From contig NZ_DASSWP010000094.1 of the NCBI RefSeq assembly GCF_035704785.1, positions 1-12,570 on the forward strand: a stretch of 12,570 nt of DNA, read 5' to 3'. The first letter of the stretch is position 1, and the number at the start of each line of letters is the position of its first letter. The DNA is from Gracilimonas sp035704785 (GTDB lineage: Bacteria; Bacteroidota; Rhodothermia; Balneolales; Balneolaceae). Made by a program: the position numbers and the translations under genes. Positions 1-5,455 of this stretch are shown here, piece by piece. The notes under the pieces were generated by a model. That model was given only the letters and a program-made list of their open reading frames with translations, made no database searches and was not told the origin of the DNA.

Positions 1-2
1 AT

Positions 3-410
3 ATCGAACGCACCAACACCGATCATAAAATAGCGGTAAAGAATATGAAAGATGCCACCGTTATCGGTGACGAGGAGCGCATTTCGCAAGTGCTCATCAA
101 TTTCATCACCAATGCCATCAAATATTCCCCCGATGATGAAAATGTGGAAATAAAAGTCCAAAAAACCAAAAACGGCCATATTGCGGTAAGCGTAAAAGAC
201 CACGGGATCGGCATTAACAAAAAAGACCAAAAAAAGATATTCGAACGCTTTTACCGGGTCGATGGGGAAAACCAAGAGACCTATTCTGGTTTTGGGATTG
301 GCCTGTACCTGTGCAACGAGATCATTAAACGCCACAACGGCAGCATAAGCGTGGAAAGCAAAAAAGGGAAGGGATCGGTTTTTACGTTTGCTTTGCCTTG
401 TGAAAAGTAG
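3..410 (+). CDS. Sensor histidine kinase, C-terminal ATPase domain (5' end outside window)
   Basis: The reading frame is open from base 3 and ends with TAG at 408-410, so only the last 135 residues or so are seen. They form a HATPase_c domain with its boxes in order: the N box (LINFITNAIKYSP), the G1 box (DHGIGI), the F box (FERFYR) and the G2 box (GFGIGLYLCNEII), ending shortly after the final strand (GSVFTFALP). This domain binds ATP and phosphorylates a histidine in the upstream dimerisation domain, which is off the window; sensor and membrane parts are therefore unknown. The end directly after the ATPase domain means no fused receiver domain. A response-regulator start lies 209 bases downstream on the same strand and was presumably the partner, but it is broken. 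An internal ATG at base 45 is not a credible start because homologous sequence continues upstream. Confidence 0.93.
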   Translation: MERTNTDHKIAVKNMKDATVIGDEERISQVLINFITNAIKYSPDDENVEIKVQKTKNGHIAVSVKDHGIGINKKDQKKIFERFYRVDGENQETYSGFGIGLYLCNEIIKRHNGSISVESKKGKGSVFTFALPCEK

Positions 411-434
411 GGAATTGAGATTTATAAGAATTTA

Positions 435-457
435 GCCACGAGATACAATCTCGCGGC
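435..457. repeat. REP-like palindromic hairpin between kinase and regulator
   Basis: GCC-A-CGAGAT-ACA-ATCTCG-C-GGC forms a hairpin with a perfect 6-bp stem (439-444 with 448-453), a 3-base loop, one A/C mismatch and an outer 3-bp GCC/GGC stem. No T-run follows on either strand, so it is a poor intrinsic terminator. Short CGAGAT/ATCTCG palindromes of this kind recur between genes in many Bacteroidota genomes (family knowledge from memory); the REP-element reading is inference because only one copy is in the window. Confidence 0.5.
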
Positions 458-507
458 AGCGGGAGACGGGAAGACAAAGTGAACGGATTTGTATATTTGA
501 AATATGC

Positions 508-585
508 TTGTCATTTCGATAGTGAGGCGGGGAATCCCTTTGTGTACTTTGTGCAAAACTTTGCGGTCTTTGCGGTCTTTGCGGT
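508..585. repeat. Interspersed-repeat remnant and 9-bp tandem repeats (CTTTGCGGT)
   Basis: Bases 559-585 are three perfect tandem copies of CTTTGCGGT. They are preceded by two degenerate 9-mers, CTTTGTGTA (538-546) and CTTTGTGCA (547-555), with AAA between the two groups. Just upstream, 510-538 reads GTCATTTCGAT followed by a G-rich stretch and GGAATCCC; I recall similar GTCATTTCGA sequences as common intergenic repeats in Flavobacteriia. Together with the hairpin at 435-457 these fill the gap between kinase and regulator. No coding potential is apparent. Confidence 0.55.
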
Positions 586-619
586 TAAAAAAAGGCTGTT
601 CAACTCTAAAAAATAAAAT

Positions 620-787
620 ATGAAAAAAAAAGCCAATATTTTAATAGTCGATGACGACCCCGGTATCGGGGACATGCTCAAACTGTTGCTTGAAATGGAA
701 GGGCATCAAGTGGTGGTTTCCCAAAAACCCATGGAAATGGAAGCAAATATCAAAAAACACGGGATAGACCTTGTTGTGAGTAATTAA
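620..787 (+). pseudogene. Truncated response-regulator receiver domain
   Basis: The ATG at 620 opens a 55-residue frame that begins as a normal receiver domain: MKKKANILIVDDDPGIGDML, with strand 1 followed by the acidic cluster D11-D12-D13, then helix 1 and strand 2 (GHQVVVSQKP). It continues to the start of strand 3 (GIDLVV), where the next residues should be the hydrophobic residue plus the phospho-acceptor Asp. Instead it reads S-N-stop (TAA 785-787). A whole regulator is usually well over 200 residues when it has an output domain. The product lacks the phosphorylation site, the switch Thr/Ser and Lys, and any output domain, so it cannot act as a regulator. The stop overlaps the stop codon of the convergent AraC-family gene, placing a breakpoint near 778. 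It was probably the partner of the upstream kinase. Confidence 0.85.
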
Positions 788-1674
788 TTTGACTCTAGTT
801 TAGCAAAACCAACTGTCTTACGATAAATATCAGGTGATACTCCTACCTTCTTTTTAAAAAAACGACTGAAATAGAATTCATCGTCATAACCTAAAAAAGC
901 AGCAACTTGTTTCACTGGTTTAGAAGTTAGATAAAGTTCTCGTTTCGCCTCAATAATAATCCTATTTGAAATTAAGGATGAAGTCGTTTGATTGAGGTAT
1001 TTCTTGACGATACCGGCTAAAGTTTTAGGACTTACACTTAGTTCATCTGCGTATTCTTGGGGAGAATGGAGTTTGCAATAATTACTCTCAATTGCATCGA
1101 CTAAATTTTGTAAAATTTCTGTTTTTGAATCTGACGTTCTGGGAGTTAATTGTTGATCAAATTGTTTCTTATGTCTGACCGCTTCTATTAAAAACACTTT
1201 TAAAAATGCCACAAGAACTTCATGCTGAGCGATTGAGTCTTTGTCCATCTCTTTCGAAATTTGATCAATCAAATTAAGAAATAGGCTTTGCTCGTTTACA
1301 GTAAAATAGGGTAAACCATGGAAATTATTAAAAAGGAATCCCTCGGTCTCTATTTCGTTTTGATGTCTATATGTACAAAAAAAATCGGGATGAAAATTCA
1401 ATAAATAACCCTGACACTTTTCTTCAGAACGTATCATGAAAGGTTGATACGGAGCCAAACAAATCATTTGATTTCCTTGCAATTCAAAACTTTGAAAATC
1501 AACGCTTAGTTCATAGCTAATTCCACATAACAAAACGATAGAATAATAATTTCTTCTTTGTAAATGATCAAACTGGCTTAGGTCGTTGAGCTCTTCTAAT
1601 CTAAACGCAAGTTCTCCGTTTTGTTTGTCTATAATTATTTTTGCCATACTAAATTTATTTTTTAGCTCATTCAA
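784..1674 (-). CDS. AraC-family transcriptional regulator
   Basis: The 296-residue product has the layout of AraC/XylS regulators. The N-terminal part (about residues 20-165) is a cupin-like sensing domain, and the C-terminal part (about 186-288) has two helix-turn-helix units. The first HTH spans SPQEYADELSVSPKTLAGIV. The second is the family signature region, from KPVKQVAAFLGYDDEFYFSR to FFKKKVGVSPDIYRK. It is a DNA-binding activator or repressor; the effector cannot be read from the sequence. A second ATG at residue 10 (MAKIIIDKQ) is an alternative start. It follows the tandem-ABM gene on the same strand after 49 bases, but a strong terminator lies between them, so it is probably expressed separately or by read-through. 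Linkage suggests it may control that gene (inference). Its 3' end abuts the truncated response regulator. Confidence 0.9.
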   Translation of the reverse strand: MNELKNKFSMAKIIIDKQNGELAFRLEELNDLSQFDHLQRRNYYSIVLLCGISYELSVDFQSFELQGNQMICLAPYQPFMIRSEEKCQGYLLNFHPDFFCTYRHQNEIETEGFLFNNFHGLPYFTVNEQSLFLNLIDQISKEMDKDSIAQHEVLVAFLKVFLIEAVRHKKQFDQQLTPRTSDSKTEILQNLVDAIESNYCKLHSPQEYADELSVSPKTLAGIVKKYLNQTTSSLISNRIIIEAKRELYLTSKPVKQVAAFLGYDDEFYFSRFFKKKVGVSPDIYRKTVGFAKLESN

Positions 1675-1678
1675 ATTT

Positions 1679-1709
1679 AAAAAAAAAGGAGTACCTAAAG
1701 CACTCCTTT
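1679..1709 (-). terminator. Rho-independent terminator after the tandem-ABM gene
   Basis: Read on the minus strand, AAAGGAGT (1709-1702), a 9-base loop and ACTCCTTT (1692-1685) form a perfect 8-bp stem. The T-run at its 3' arm continues to base 1679. It lies 15 bases beyond the stop codon of the ABM gene and just before the AraC-family start. It should end most ABM transcripts and limit co-transcription of the regulator. Confidence 0.85.
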
Positions 1710-1723
1710 CTTAAATCAAATAT

Positions 1724-2443
1724 TTATTTTGAAGCTAGAATGTTAATTTTTTGAATTGCTGAAGCATCAAAGCCTTCCAAAATTACAGGCGCATTCTCCA
1801 TCAACGCTGCTGCTACTTTCCCTGTCAAATGAGCATCTCTGCCAGCGTCATCTGCAAACGTATCGAAAATGGCATAGGTTTCTTCATTGATTTTAAAAGC
1901 ATACCAAGATAAAGTTGCAGGCTCAGAACTTACCAATGACTTGCCCGCTTGTAAGAAATCCTCCACTGCAGATGTCTTTCCTTCTTTGGCTTTCATAATC
2001 ACCAACAATCCGTTATTCTGATTACCCACTTTATGATTACTTGCCTGAACATCAACAGTCTTAATGTCTCTGCTAGGATCAAAACCTTCTAAAAGATCTC
2101 CAGCATTGGCCAATAAGGCTTTTGCCACTTCTCCATTTAAGTGTGCCTGTCTGCCCTCTTCAGCTTCAAATGTGTCATAAATTCCGAAAGTTTGTTCATC
2201 TATTTGAAATGCAAACCAAGATTCAGTTTTTGGTTCTGCATTTACCAATGATAAACCACCTAGAAGAAACTCTTTCACTTCTTGCTCCTTACCTTCTTTC
2301 GCTTTCATGATTACTAATAATCCGATTTTTTCATTTTTTGTGTTGACCATAATATTACTTTTTTTAGATTGAGAAAATGTTTGAATTGTTATTCCTAGAA
2401 TGAGAACTAGGCTACTTAATTTGATTAAACTTTTAAATTTCAT
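1724..2443 (-). CDS. Exported protein with two tandem ABM-like domains
   Basis: The 239-residue product starts with a signal peptide (MKFKSLIKLSSLVLILGITI, then a cut near FSQ-S). Two copies of one domain follow, about residues 41-133 and 145-237. Both begin GLLVIMKAKEGK, have matching SW(F/Y)AF, I(Y/F)DTF and GR-AHL motifs, and end LEGFD. The pattern fits the antibiotic-biosynthesis-monooxygenase (ABM) family of dimeric alpha/beta barrels, in which two ~95-residue chains normally pair. Here both halves sit in one chain, so the fold may form inside the monomer. Members include quinol monooxygenases and heme-degrading enzymes, but many relatives have no known activity, so no substrate is assigned. 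Export is unusual for this mostly cytoplasmic family. A Bacteroidota-like -7 box lies 24 bases upstream and the AraC-family gene follows. Confidence 0.85.
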   Translation of the reverse strand: MKFKSLIKLSSLVLILGITIQTFSQSKKSNIMVNTKNEKIGLLVIMKAKEGKEQEVKEFLLGGLSLVNAEPKTESWFAFQIDEQTFGIYDTFEAEEGRQAHLNGEVAKALLANAGDLLEGFDPSRDIKTVDVQASNHKVGNQNNGLLVIMKAKEGKTSAVEDFLQAGKSLVSSEPATLSWYAFKINEETYAIFDTFADDAGRDAHLTGKVAAALMENAPVILEGFDASAIQKINILASK

Positions 2444-2466
2444 TTTAACTTATTTTTGTTACACTG

Positions 2467-2474
2467 CAAATATA
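2467..2474 (-). promoter_or_regulatory. Putative Bacteroidota-type -7 box for the tandem-ABM gene
   Basis: The minus strand reads TATATTTG, a match to the TAnnTTTG -7 element used by the major sigma factor of Bacteroidota, ending 24 bases before the ATG at 2443. I see no clear TTG -33 element at the expected distance, so the call rests on the -7 box and its position. Confidence 0.4.
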
Positions 2475-2557
2475 GAACTAAATAAGGGGCCTTGGAATGG
2501 AGAAAAGAGACTTAAGCATGGACAATTTTCCAGTGACAATGAAGAATGTAAAAAAGC

Positions 2558-2624
2558 TCATAACACTGTATATGAAATCATAGCTCCCATTGGGGCGCTA
2601 CGCTTCATATACTAAACGTTAGAA
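2558..2624 (+). other. attC-like recombination site A (short loop)
   Basis: The left arm (TCATAAC, then ACT, then GTATATGAA, ATCA, TAGC) pairs with the right arm (GCTA, CGC, TTCATATAC, TAAA, CGTTAGAA). The pairing blocks are TAAC/GTTA, an unpaired spacer, a perfect 9-bp block, a 4-versus-3 base bulge, and TAGC/GCTA, closing on a loop of about 14 bases. This is the R-L-L-R arrangement of a short attC; the left core is not a perfect RYYYAAC. It lies between the minus-strand ABM gene and site B with only 27 bases to site B. An ordinary palindromic intergenic repeat is the alternative. Confidence 0.62.
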
Positions 2625-2651
2625 TAATTTCCAATCCTTCCATAAATCGCC

Positions 2652-2782
2652 CTATAACCAGCGTTTCAACGCGGACTTGGCCACTGTTTGTCTGTTCAAA
2701 ATTTCTTGGCTTATAGTAAACCTTTTTTTGTTGGCATTCCTAATCAAAAAGGCCAAGCCGGTTAAACGCCAAACCGTTATAT
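2652..2782 (+). other. attC-like recombination site B
   Basis: The left arm is CTATAAC, CA, GCGTTTCAAC, GCGGAC, TTGGCC (2652-2682). The right arm is GGCCAA, GCC, GGTTAAACGC, CAAACC, GTTATAT (2751-2782). The left GCGTTT-C-AAC pairs with GCGTTT-AAC from the right, leaving an extrahelical C on the top strand; an extra base at this place is a hallmark of attC. About 68 unpaired or weakly paired bases lie between. Both arms are nearly repeated in site C, while the loops differ. The beta-barrel gene starts 21 bases after the site. Confidence 0.8.
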
Positions 2783-2802
2783 TTCTAACTCAAAATTTAA
2801 TA

Positions 2803-3531
2803 ATGCGACTATTTCATCATTTAGTAAAAGTAATTTCTGTTCTATTTATCATTCTCATTACCTCAACCGATTTTGCGAAAGCTCAAATATCAGTAGAGGG
2901 TGGTTTTTCAGTTGGCTTTAACCGCCATACGTTCAGTGTTGACGACGACAGTGGCATTTTACGGCCGGGTATAGCATTAGCAGGAACATATGGGTTCCCT
3001 ATTCTTATCAAAAAAAATAACTGGGAACTGCACACGGGATTTTACGCTAATGATCTTTCACAATCCTTTTATTTTGCTACTCCGAGTGGAGCTACCTATG
3101 GGGAGCGATCTTATTCCAATGGAATATCCAGCTACAAATTCCCGCTGCGAATTGGCAGGACAATACGATGGACGGATATAACAAGCTTATCTCCTCAAAT
3201 TGGTTTTTCTTGGCTTACAAATCGAAGAACAGGACAAACTGGTTCAGGAGGTGGAAGTTATGGATCAAGGGTTGAATATTCCTTCGAAAACAGAGCAGTC
3301 AATAAAAATAAATTCATGGCTGAAGCTGGTCTTGCCATCAATTTTTCAGTTTTTCGTAACTTAGTATTGACATTGGGAGCGCAATATTCTTTAGGTCTCC
3401 AAACTGTACAAGAATTTGATGTAACATACCAACTCAATGATCAAACCTACGAAGGTACGGTAAACTCTAAAGGGAGTGGTTGGAAATTTAATTTGGGATT
3501 GAAAATACCCTTATATAGCGGAAACAGATGA
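2803..3531 (+). CDS. Outer-membrane beta-barrel protein (cassette gene)
   Basis: The 242-residue product starts with a signal peptide (MRLFHHLVKVISVLFIILIT, cut near AKAQ-I). The mature part has alternating, aromatic- and glycine-rich beta-strands typical of a small 8-10-stranded outer-membrane barrel (porin-like or OMP_b-brl type), with a Gly/Ser-rich loop (TGSGGGSYGS) and a last strand GWKFNLGLKIPLYSG. It probably sits in the outer membrane; its role is unknown. The frame is open upstream to an ATG at 2677, but those 42 codons come from attC site B, so the ATG at 2803, directly before the signal peptide, is the true start. The stop lies 7 bases before site C, as expected for a cassette gene. 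A TATATTTC sequence at 2778-2785, formed by the end of site B, resembles a -7 box and might drive it. Confidence 0.8.
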   Translation: MRLFHHLVKVISVLFIILITSTDFAKAQISVEGGFSVGFNRHTFSVDDDSGILRPGIALAGTYGFPILIKKNNWELHTGFYANDLSQSFYFATPSGATYGERSYSNGISSYKFPLRIGRTIRWTDITSLSPQIGFSWLTNRRTGQTGSGGGSYGSRVEYSFENRAVNKNKFMAEAGLAINFSVFRNLVLTLGAQYSLGLQTVQEFDVTYQLNDQTYEGTVNSKGSGWKFNLGLKIPLYSGNR

Positions 3532-3538
3532 TAAAGAA

Positions 3539-3666
3539 ATATAACAGCGCTTCAACTCGGACAAGCCTCGCCGCTCCGCGGCCACTTTGAAGTTCTTTTT
3601 TCCAAAAGTACATTTTATAAAACTCAACTTTAGCTTGCCTGCCGGTTACGCGCCAAACCCTTATAA
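3539..3666 (+). other. attC-like recombination site C
   Basis: The left arm (ATATAAC, AGCGCTTCAAC, TCGGAC, AAGC) nearly repeats the left arm of site B. The right arm (GCTTGCCTGCCGGTTACGC, GCCAAACC, CTTATAA) matches site B at 22 of 25 positions across its shared stretch. The inner loop of about 65 bases is unrelated to that of B and contains its own small hairpin (CCGCTCCGCGG region). The final core reads CTTATAA where the consensus has GTT, so this copy may be recombination-impaired. It begins 8 bases after the barrel gene stop. Confidence 0.75.
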
Positions 3667-3685
3667 AGCTTAACCAAATTATGAA

Positions 3686-4360
3686 ATGAGAATAATTGGA
3701 CTATTTATATTTTTACTATTCAGCTTCACAGCTTTTGGCCAAACTAATGAAACCGCATACCCAGATTTTTCGGGAGAGGTCCTATCTGAAGTTTTACAAA
3801 ACAAAGATTGGATTGTGATAGAAAGAGCGGAGGGATATTTAAATCTCGATCAAACCAAAGACATTGTTATCGTTTTACAATCAGGAAATCACCGTTTTAC
3901 AAACTGTAATGAAAGCACCGAAAAATTAGCAGATGAAGAAAGAATTATTCTCGTTTTAACTTCAGAAAATGGTGAGCCGAGAGTAACTATACAGAATAAT
4001 AAATTTATAGCTCGATCTGATGAAGGCGGGATGGCTTGCTATATAGAGCCCGATATTTCAATAGATAATGGACAGCTTACTATTTTTTATGAGCACCTTC
4101 GAGGTTATACAAGTTATATATTTGAATATGAATCTGGAGACATGATTCTTGTAAGCGCCGAAAGTACAGGCGCTTCCGCCGGGAGATTTGAAAAAGATTA
4201 TTTTGATTTCAGAAAGGGAATCATCAAATCCGAAAAAGGGAGTATTAGCTCAGACTCAACATCAACTGAAATTATTCCTATTAAATTTGACGGATTTAAG
4301 AAGTTGTCTGAATTCGGGGAAAGGTTCGACTGGAAAGTAGCAGAGTACAAATATCTTTAA
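3686..4360 (+). CDS. Secreted hypothetical protein (cassette gene)
   Basis: The 224-residue product has a clear signal peptide (MRIIGLFIFLLFSFTAFG, then QTNET) with no lipobox Cys, so it is probably periplasmic or surface-exposed. The mature part has a YLNLDQTKDIVIVL segment that resembles a decayed D-x-N-x-D calcium or VCBS-type strand, followed by RIILVLTSENGEP and a body ending in an SYIFEYESGDMILVSAE strand. I recall similar unnamed secreted proteins in Bacteroidota with the order 'DLNxDGxxDxVLV, RxLLVL, QNN, FxYxxxxWxLI', but no function is known. Two cysteines (NCNES and MACYI) could form a disulfide. The ATG at 3686 is chosen because a frame starting at 3681 stops at once. The TAA stop lies inside the left core of attC site D. 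Confidence 0.78.
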   Translation: MRIIGLFIFLLFSFTAFGQTNETAYPDFSGEVLSEVLQNKDWIVIERAEGYLNLDQTKDIVIVLQSGNHRFTNCNESTEKLADEERIILVLTSENGEPRVTIQNNKFIARSDEGGMACYIEPDISIDNGQLTIFYEHLRGYTSYIFEYESGDMILVSAESTGASAGRFEKDYFDFRKGIIKSEKGSISSDSTSTEIIPIKFDGFKKLSEFGERFDWKVAEYKYL

Positions 4361-4488
4361 CGCCCTACAAATAGGCGCATTAACTGGGTACGCGGATTTG
4401 CTGTTGGTTTCCAGGGTTGCTTGTTTTACATTTTTAGCCGTTTATTAACTCATAATACCCGCGCCCGTTAAACCTTGGGGCGTTATCT
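4355..4488 (+). other. attC-like recombination site D
   Basis: The left core CTTTAACGCCC (4355-4365) pairs with the right core GGGCGTTATC (4478-4487), giving the best R-type core of the set. The inner arms, ATTAACTGGGTACGCGG and CCCGCGCCCGTTAAAC, pair with an extra T in the left strand. The loop between (about 60 bases) is unlike those of B and C. The left core contains the stop codon of the preceding gene. Confidence 0.8.
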
Positions 4489-4513
4489 TCTAAACTTAAA
4501 TACTGACTTTATT

Positions 4514-4726
4514 ATGCTAGAATTTATTAGTGGCCTACTTATTGACTTAAGTTTAATCGGTGGCATAATTTTATTTGGATTAAGCTTTTCCAAGAAGTAC
4601 AGAAAACATAGATCCAAAATGCTTGTTGTTAGTTTGATATTAATTGCCGTTGGTTTCATCTTCCTGGATTACTCTGCTGTGATAGAGGCTTATCAAAGCG
4701 GTTTTGAATCCGGAAGAAATATCTAA
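4514..4726 (+). CDS. Small two-helix membrane protein (cassette gene)
   Basis: The 70-residue product has two hydrophobic segments (about residues 4-24 and 35-52) joined by a strongly basic loop (SKKYRKHRSK), which predicts both termini outside and the loop in the cytoplasm. No family is recognised. An upstream TTG at 4475 in the same frame lies inside attC site D, so the ATG at 4514 is preferred. The gene sits between attC sites D and E with little spare sequence, which supports it being a real cassette gene. Confidence 0.65.
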   Translation: MLEFISGLLIDLSLIGGIILFGLSFSKKYRKHRSKMLVVSLILIAVGFIFLDYSAVIEAYQSGFESGRNI

Positions 4727-4737
4727 ACAACTTAGTT

Positions 4738-4836
4738 TAAAATATGGCAAGGCGTTTGAAGTGGACTCGTTTAGGGTTCGGAACTTTAATTTTAACAACT
4801 CGGCTCGCCGCTTAAACGCTGGGTCGGTATACACCT
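4738..4836 (+). other. attC-like recombination site E (degenerate cores)
   Basis: The left arm AAGGCGTTTGAAGTGGACTCG and right arm CGGCTCGCCGCTTAAACGCTGG pair through GCGTTT-G-AAG against GCGTTT-AAG, again with one extra left-arm base, and through GTGG/CCGC and CTCG/CGGC blocks. GCGTTTnAAnnnGGAC and CCGnTTAAACGC are shared with site B. The outer cores (TATGGC left, GGTATA right) do not match RYYYAAC/GTTRRRY, so this may be a decayed site. It starts about 12 bases after the 70-residue gene. Confidence 0.6.
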
Positions 4837-4854
4837 TAACCTTAATGTAAACCC

Positions 4855-5304
4855 ATGGAAGAGTTTGAATTAAAAATAGATTTAAATACACCTTACATAA
4901 AAACGATTCATTTTTTAGGAGCAGCATTATTTGGATTTTTTGTAGGAGTAATTTTTTTCAACTTAAAATATGAGGGGGACATTGACTGGATAAACTCAGC
5001 AACCGGAATTATGTGTTCTCTGCTCTTTGCGTTTTTTCCAGGTGCAGCAAAAAAACAATCACTTACAATAAATGAGACAGGAATTTATTTGCAAAACTAC
5101 ACCTTTCATTGGGGACAAAAGAAGGAAGTAACGTGGGAAAAAGTTAGGGAAATTAGGGTTCACAAAAATGCAATTGAAATCAAAAATAGTATAGGATCAA
5201 CAGAAAAAATTAATTTACCTCTTCATACTAAAAGTCAGCTTGAGGATTTAAGAACCTATCTAAAGCAAGTTGCGAAAATTAAAGAACTTGAATTTATAAA
5301 ATAG
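4855..5304 (+). CDS. Membrane-anchored protein with a PH-like C-terminal domain
   Basis: The 149-residue product has two hydrophobic helices (about residues 18-36 and 47-63) after a short N-terminal region. A soluble C-terminal half follows, with the pattern KKQSLTINETGIYLQNY, WEKVREIRVHKNAIEIKN, INLPL, ending in a charged helix (SQLEDLRTYLKQ). That is the layout of bacterial PH-like (YcxB-type) membrane proteins: two helices, a 'W-x-x-V/I' strand and a small beta-barrel. Function is unknown. It is the last gene in the cassette-like run, starting about 19 bases after site E, but no attC is visible between its stop and base 5455, so its own recombination site may be lost. Confidence 0.7.
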   Translation: MEEFELKIDLNTPYIKTIHFLGAALFGFFVGVIFFNLKYEGDIDWINSATGIMCSLLFAFFPGAAKKQSLTINETGIYLQNYTFHWGQKKEVTWEKVREIRVHKNAIEIKNSIGSTEKINLPLHTKSQLEDLRTYLKQVAKIKELEFIK

Positions 5305-5455
5305 CCAAAGGTGTACCTAAGCATTCTTCCCGCAGACGCGCCATTTTTTCCGTTGCACCACTCCAGATTGCACCATTAAGCTCAGCCTCAAACTCATATA
5401 GAACGCAAGTTTGGAACCATTGATTAGTCAAATTTAAAGCAAATATTTTATTTCA

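Larger units (their letters stand above)
2558..5304 (+). mobile_element. Integron gene-cassette cluster (no integrase in view)
   Basis: Short single-gene units, all on the plus strand, are separated by imperfect palindromes with attC architecture at 2558-2624, 2652-2782, 3539-3666, 4355-4488 and about 4738-4836. In the best cases the left arm has a core ending in AAC and the right arm a core starting with GTT. The left arm carries one extra unpaired base relative to the right, and the inner loops are unrelated. Gene-to-site spacing is tight, and the 4355 site contains the upstream stop codon. Cassettes run roughly 2619-2776 (no gene), 2777-3660, 3661-4482 and 4483-4829; a final gene at 4855-5304 has no recognisable site after it. 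The region is A+T-richer than the right flank. No tyrosine recombinase, attI or Pc promoter is visible. It may be an integrase-less cluster or the far end of a longer array. Confidence 0.72.

Noticed and set aside
2400..2615. 71-residue plus-strand frame
   Set aside because: It overlaps the start and promoter of the ABM gene on the other strand and then runs into attC-like site A; no recognisable protein features.
2677..2802. N-terminal 42-codon extension of the barrel gene, from an ATG at 2677
   Set aside because: These codons lie in the right-hand part of attC-like site B, and a proper signal peptide begins at the ATG at 2803.
2558..4836. CRISPR array or insertion-sequence inverted repeats as the explanation for the repeated palindromes
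   Set aside because: Spacing is hundreds of bases with whole genes between, loops are unrelated, and no transposase or cas gene is present.
4640..4927. 95-residue minus-strand frame
   Set aside because: It spans attC-like site E and parts of two plus-strand genes, with no domain or credible start.
5353..5375. Direct repeat TTGCACCA x2 as an integration scar or regulator site
   Set aside because: Only two 8-base copies, with no matching copy at the other end of the cassette region; could be chance.
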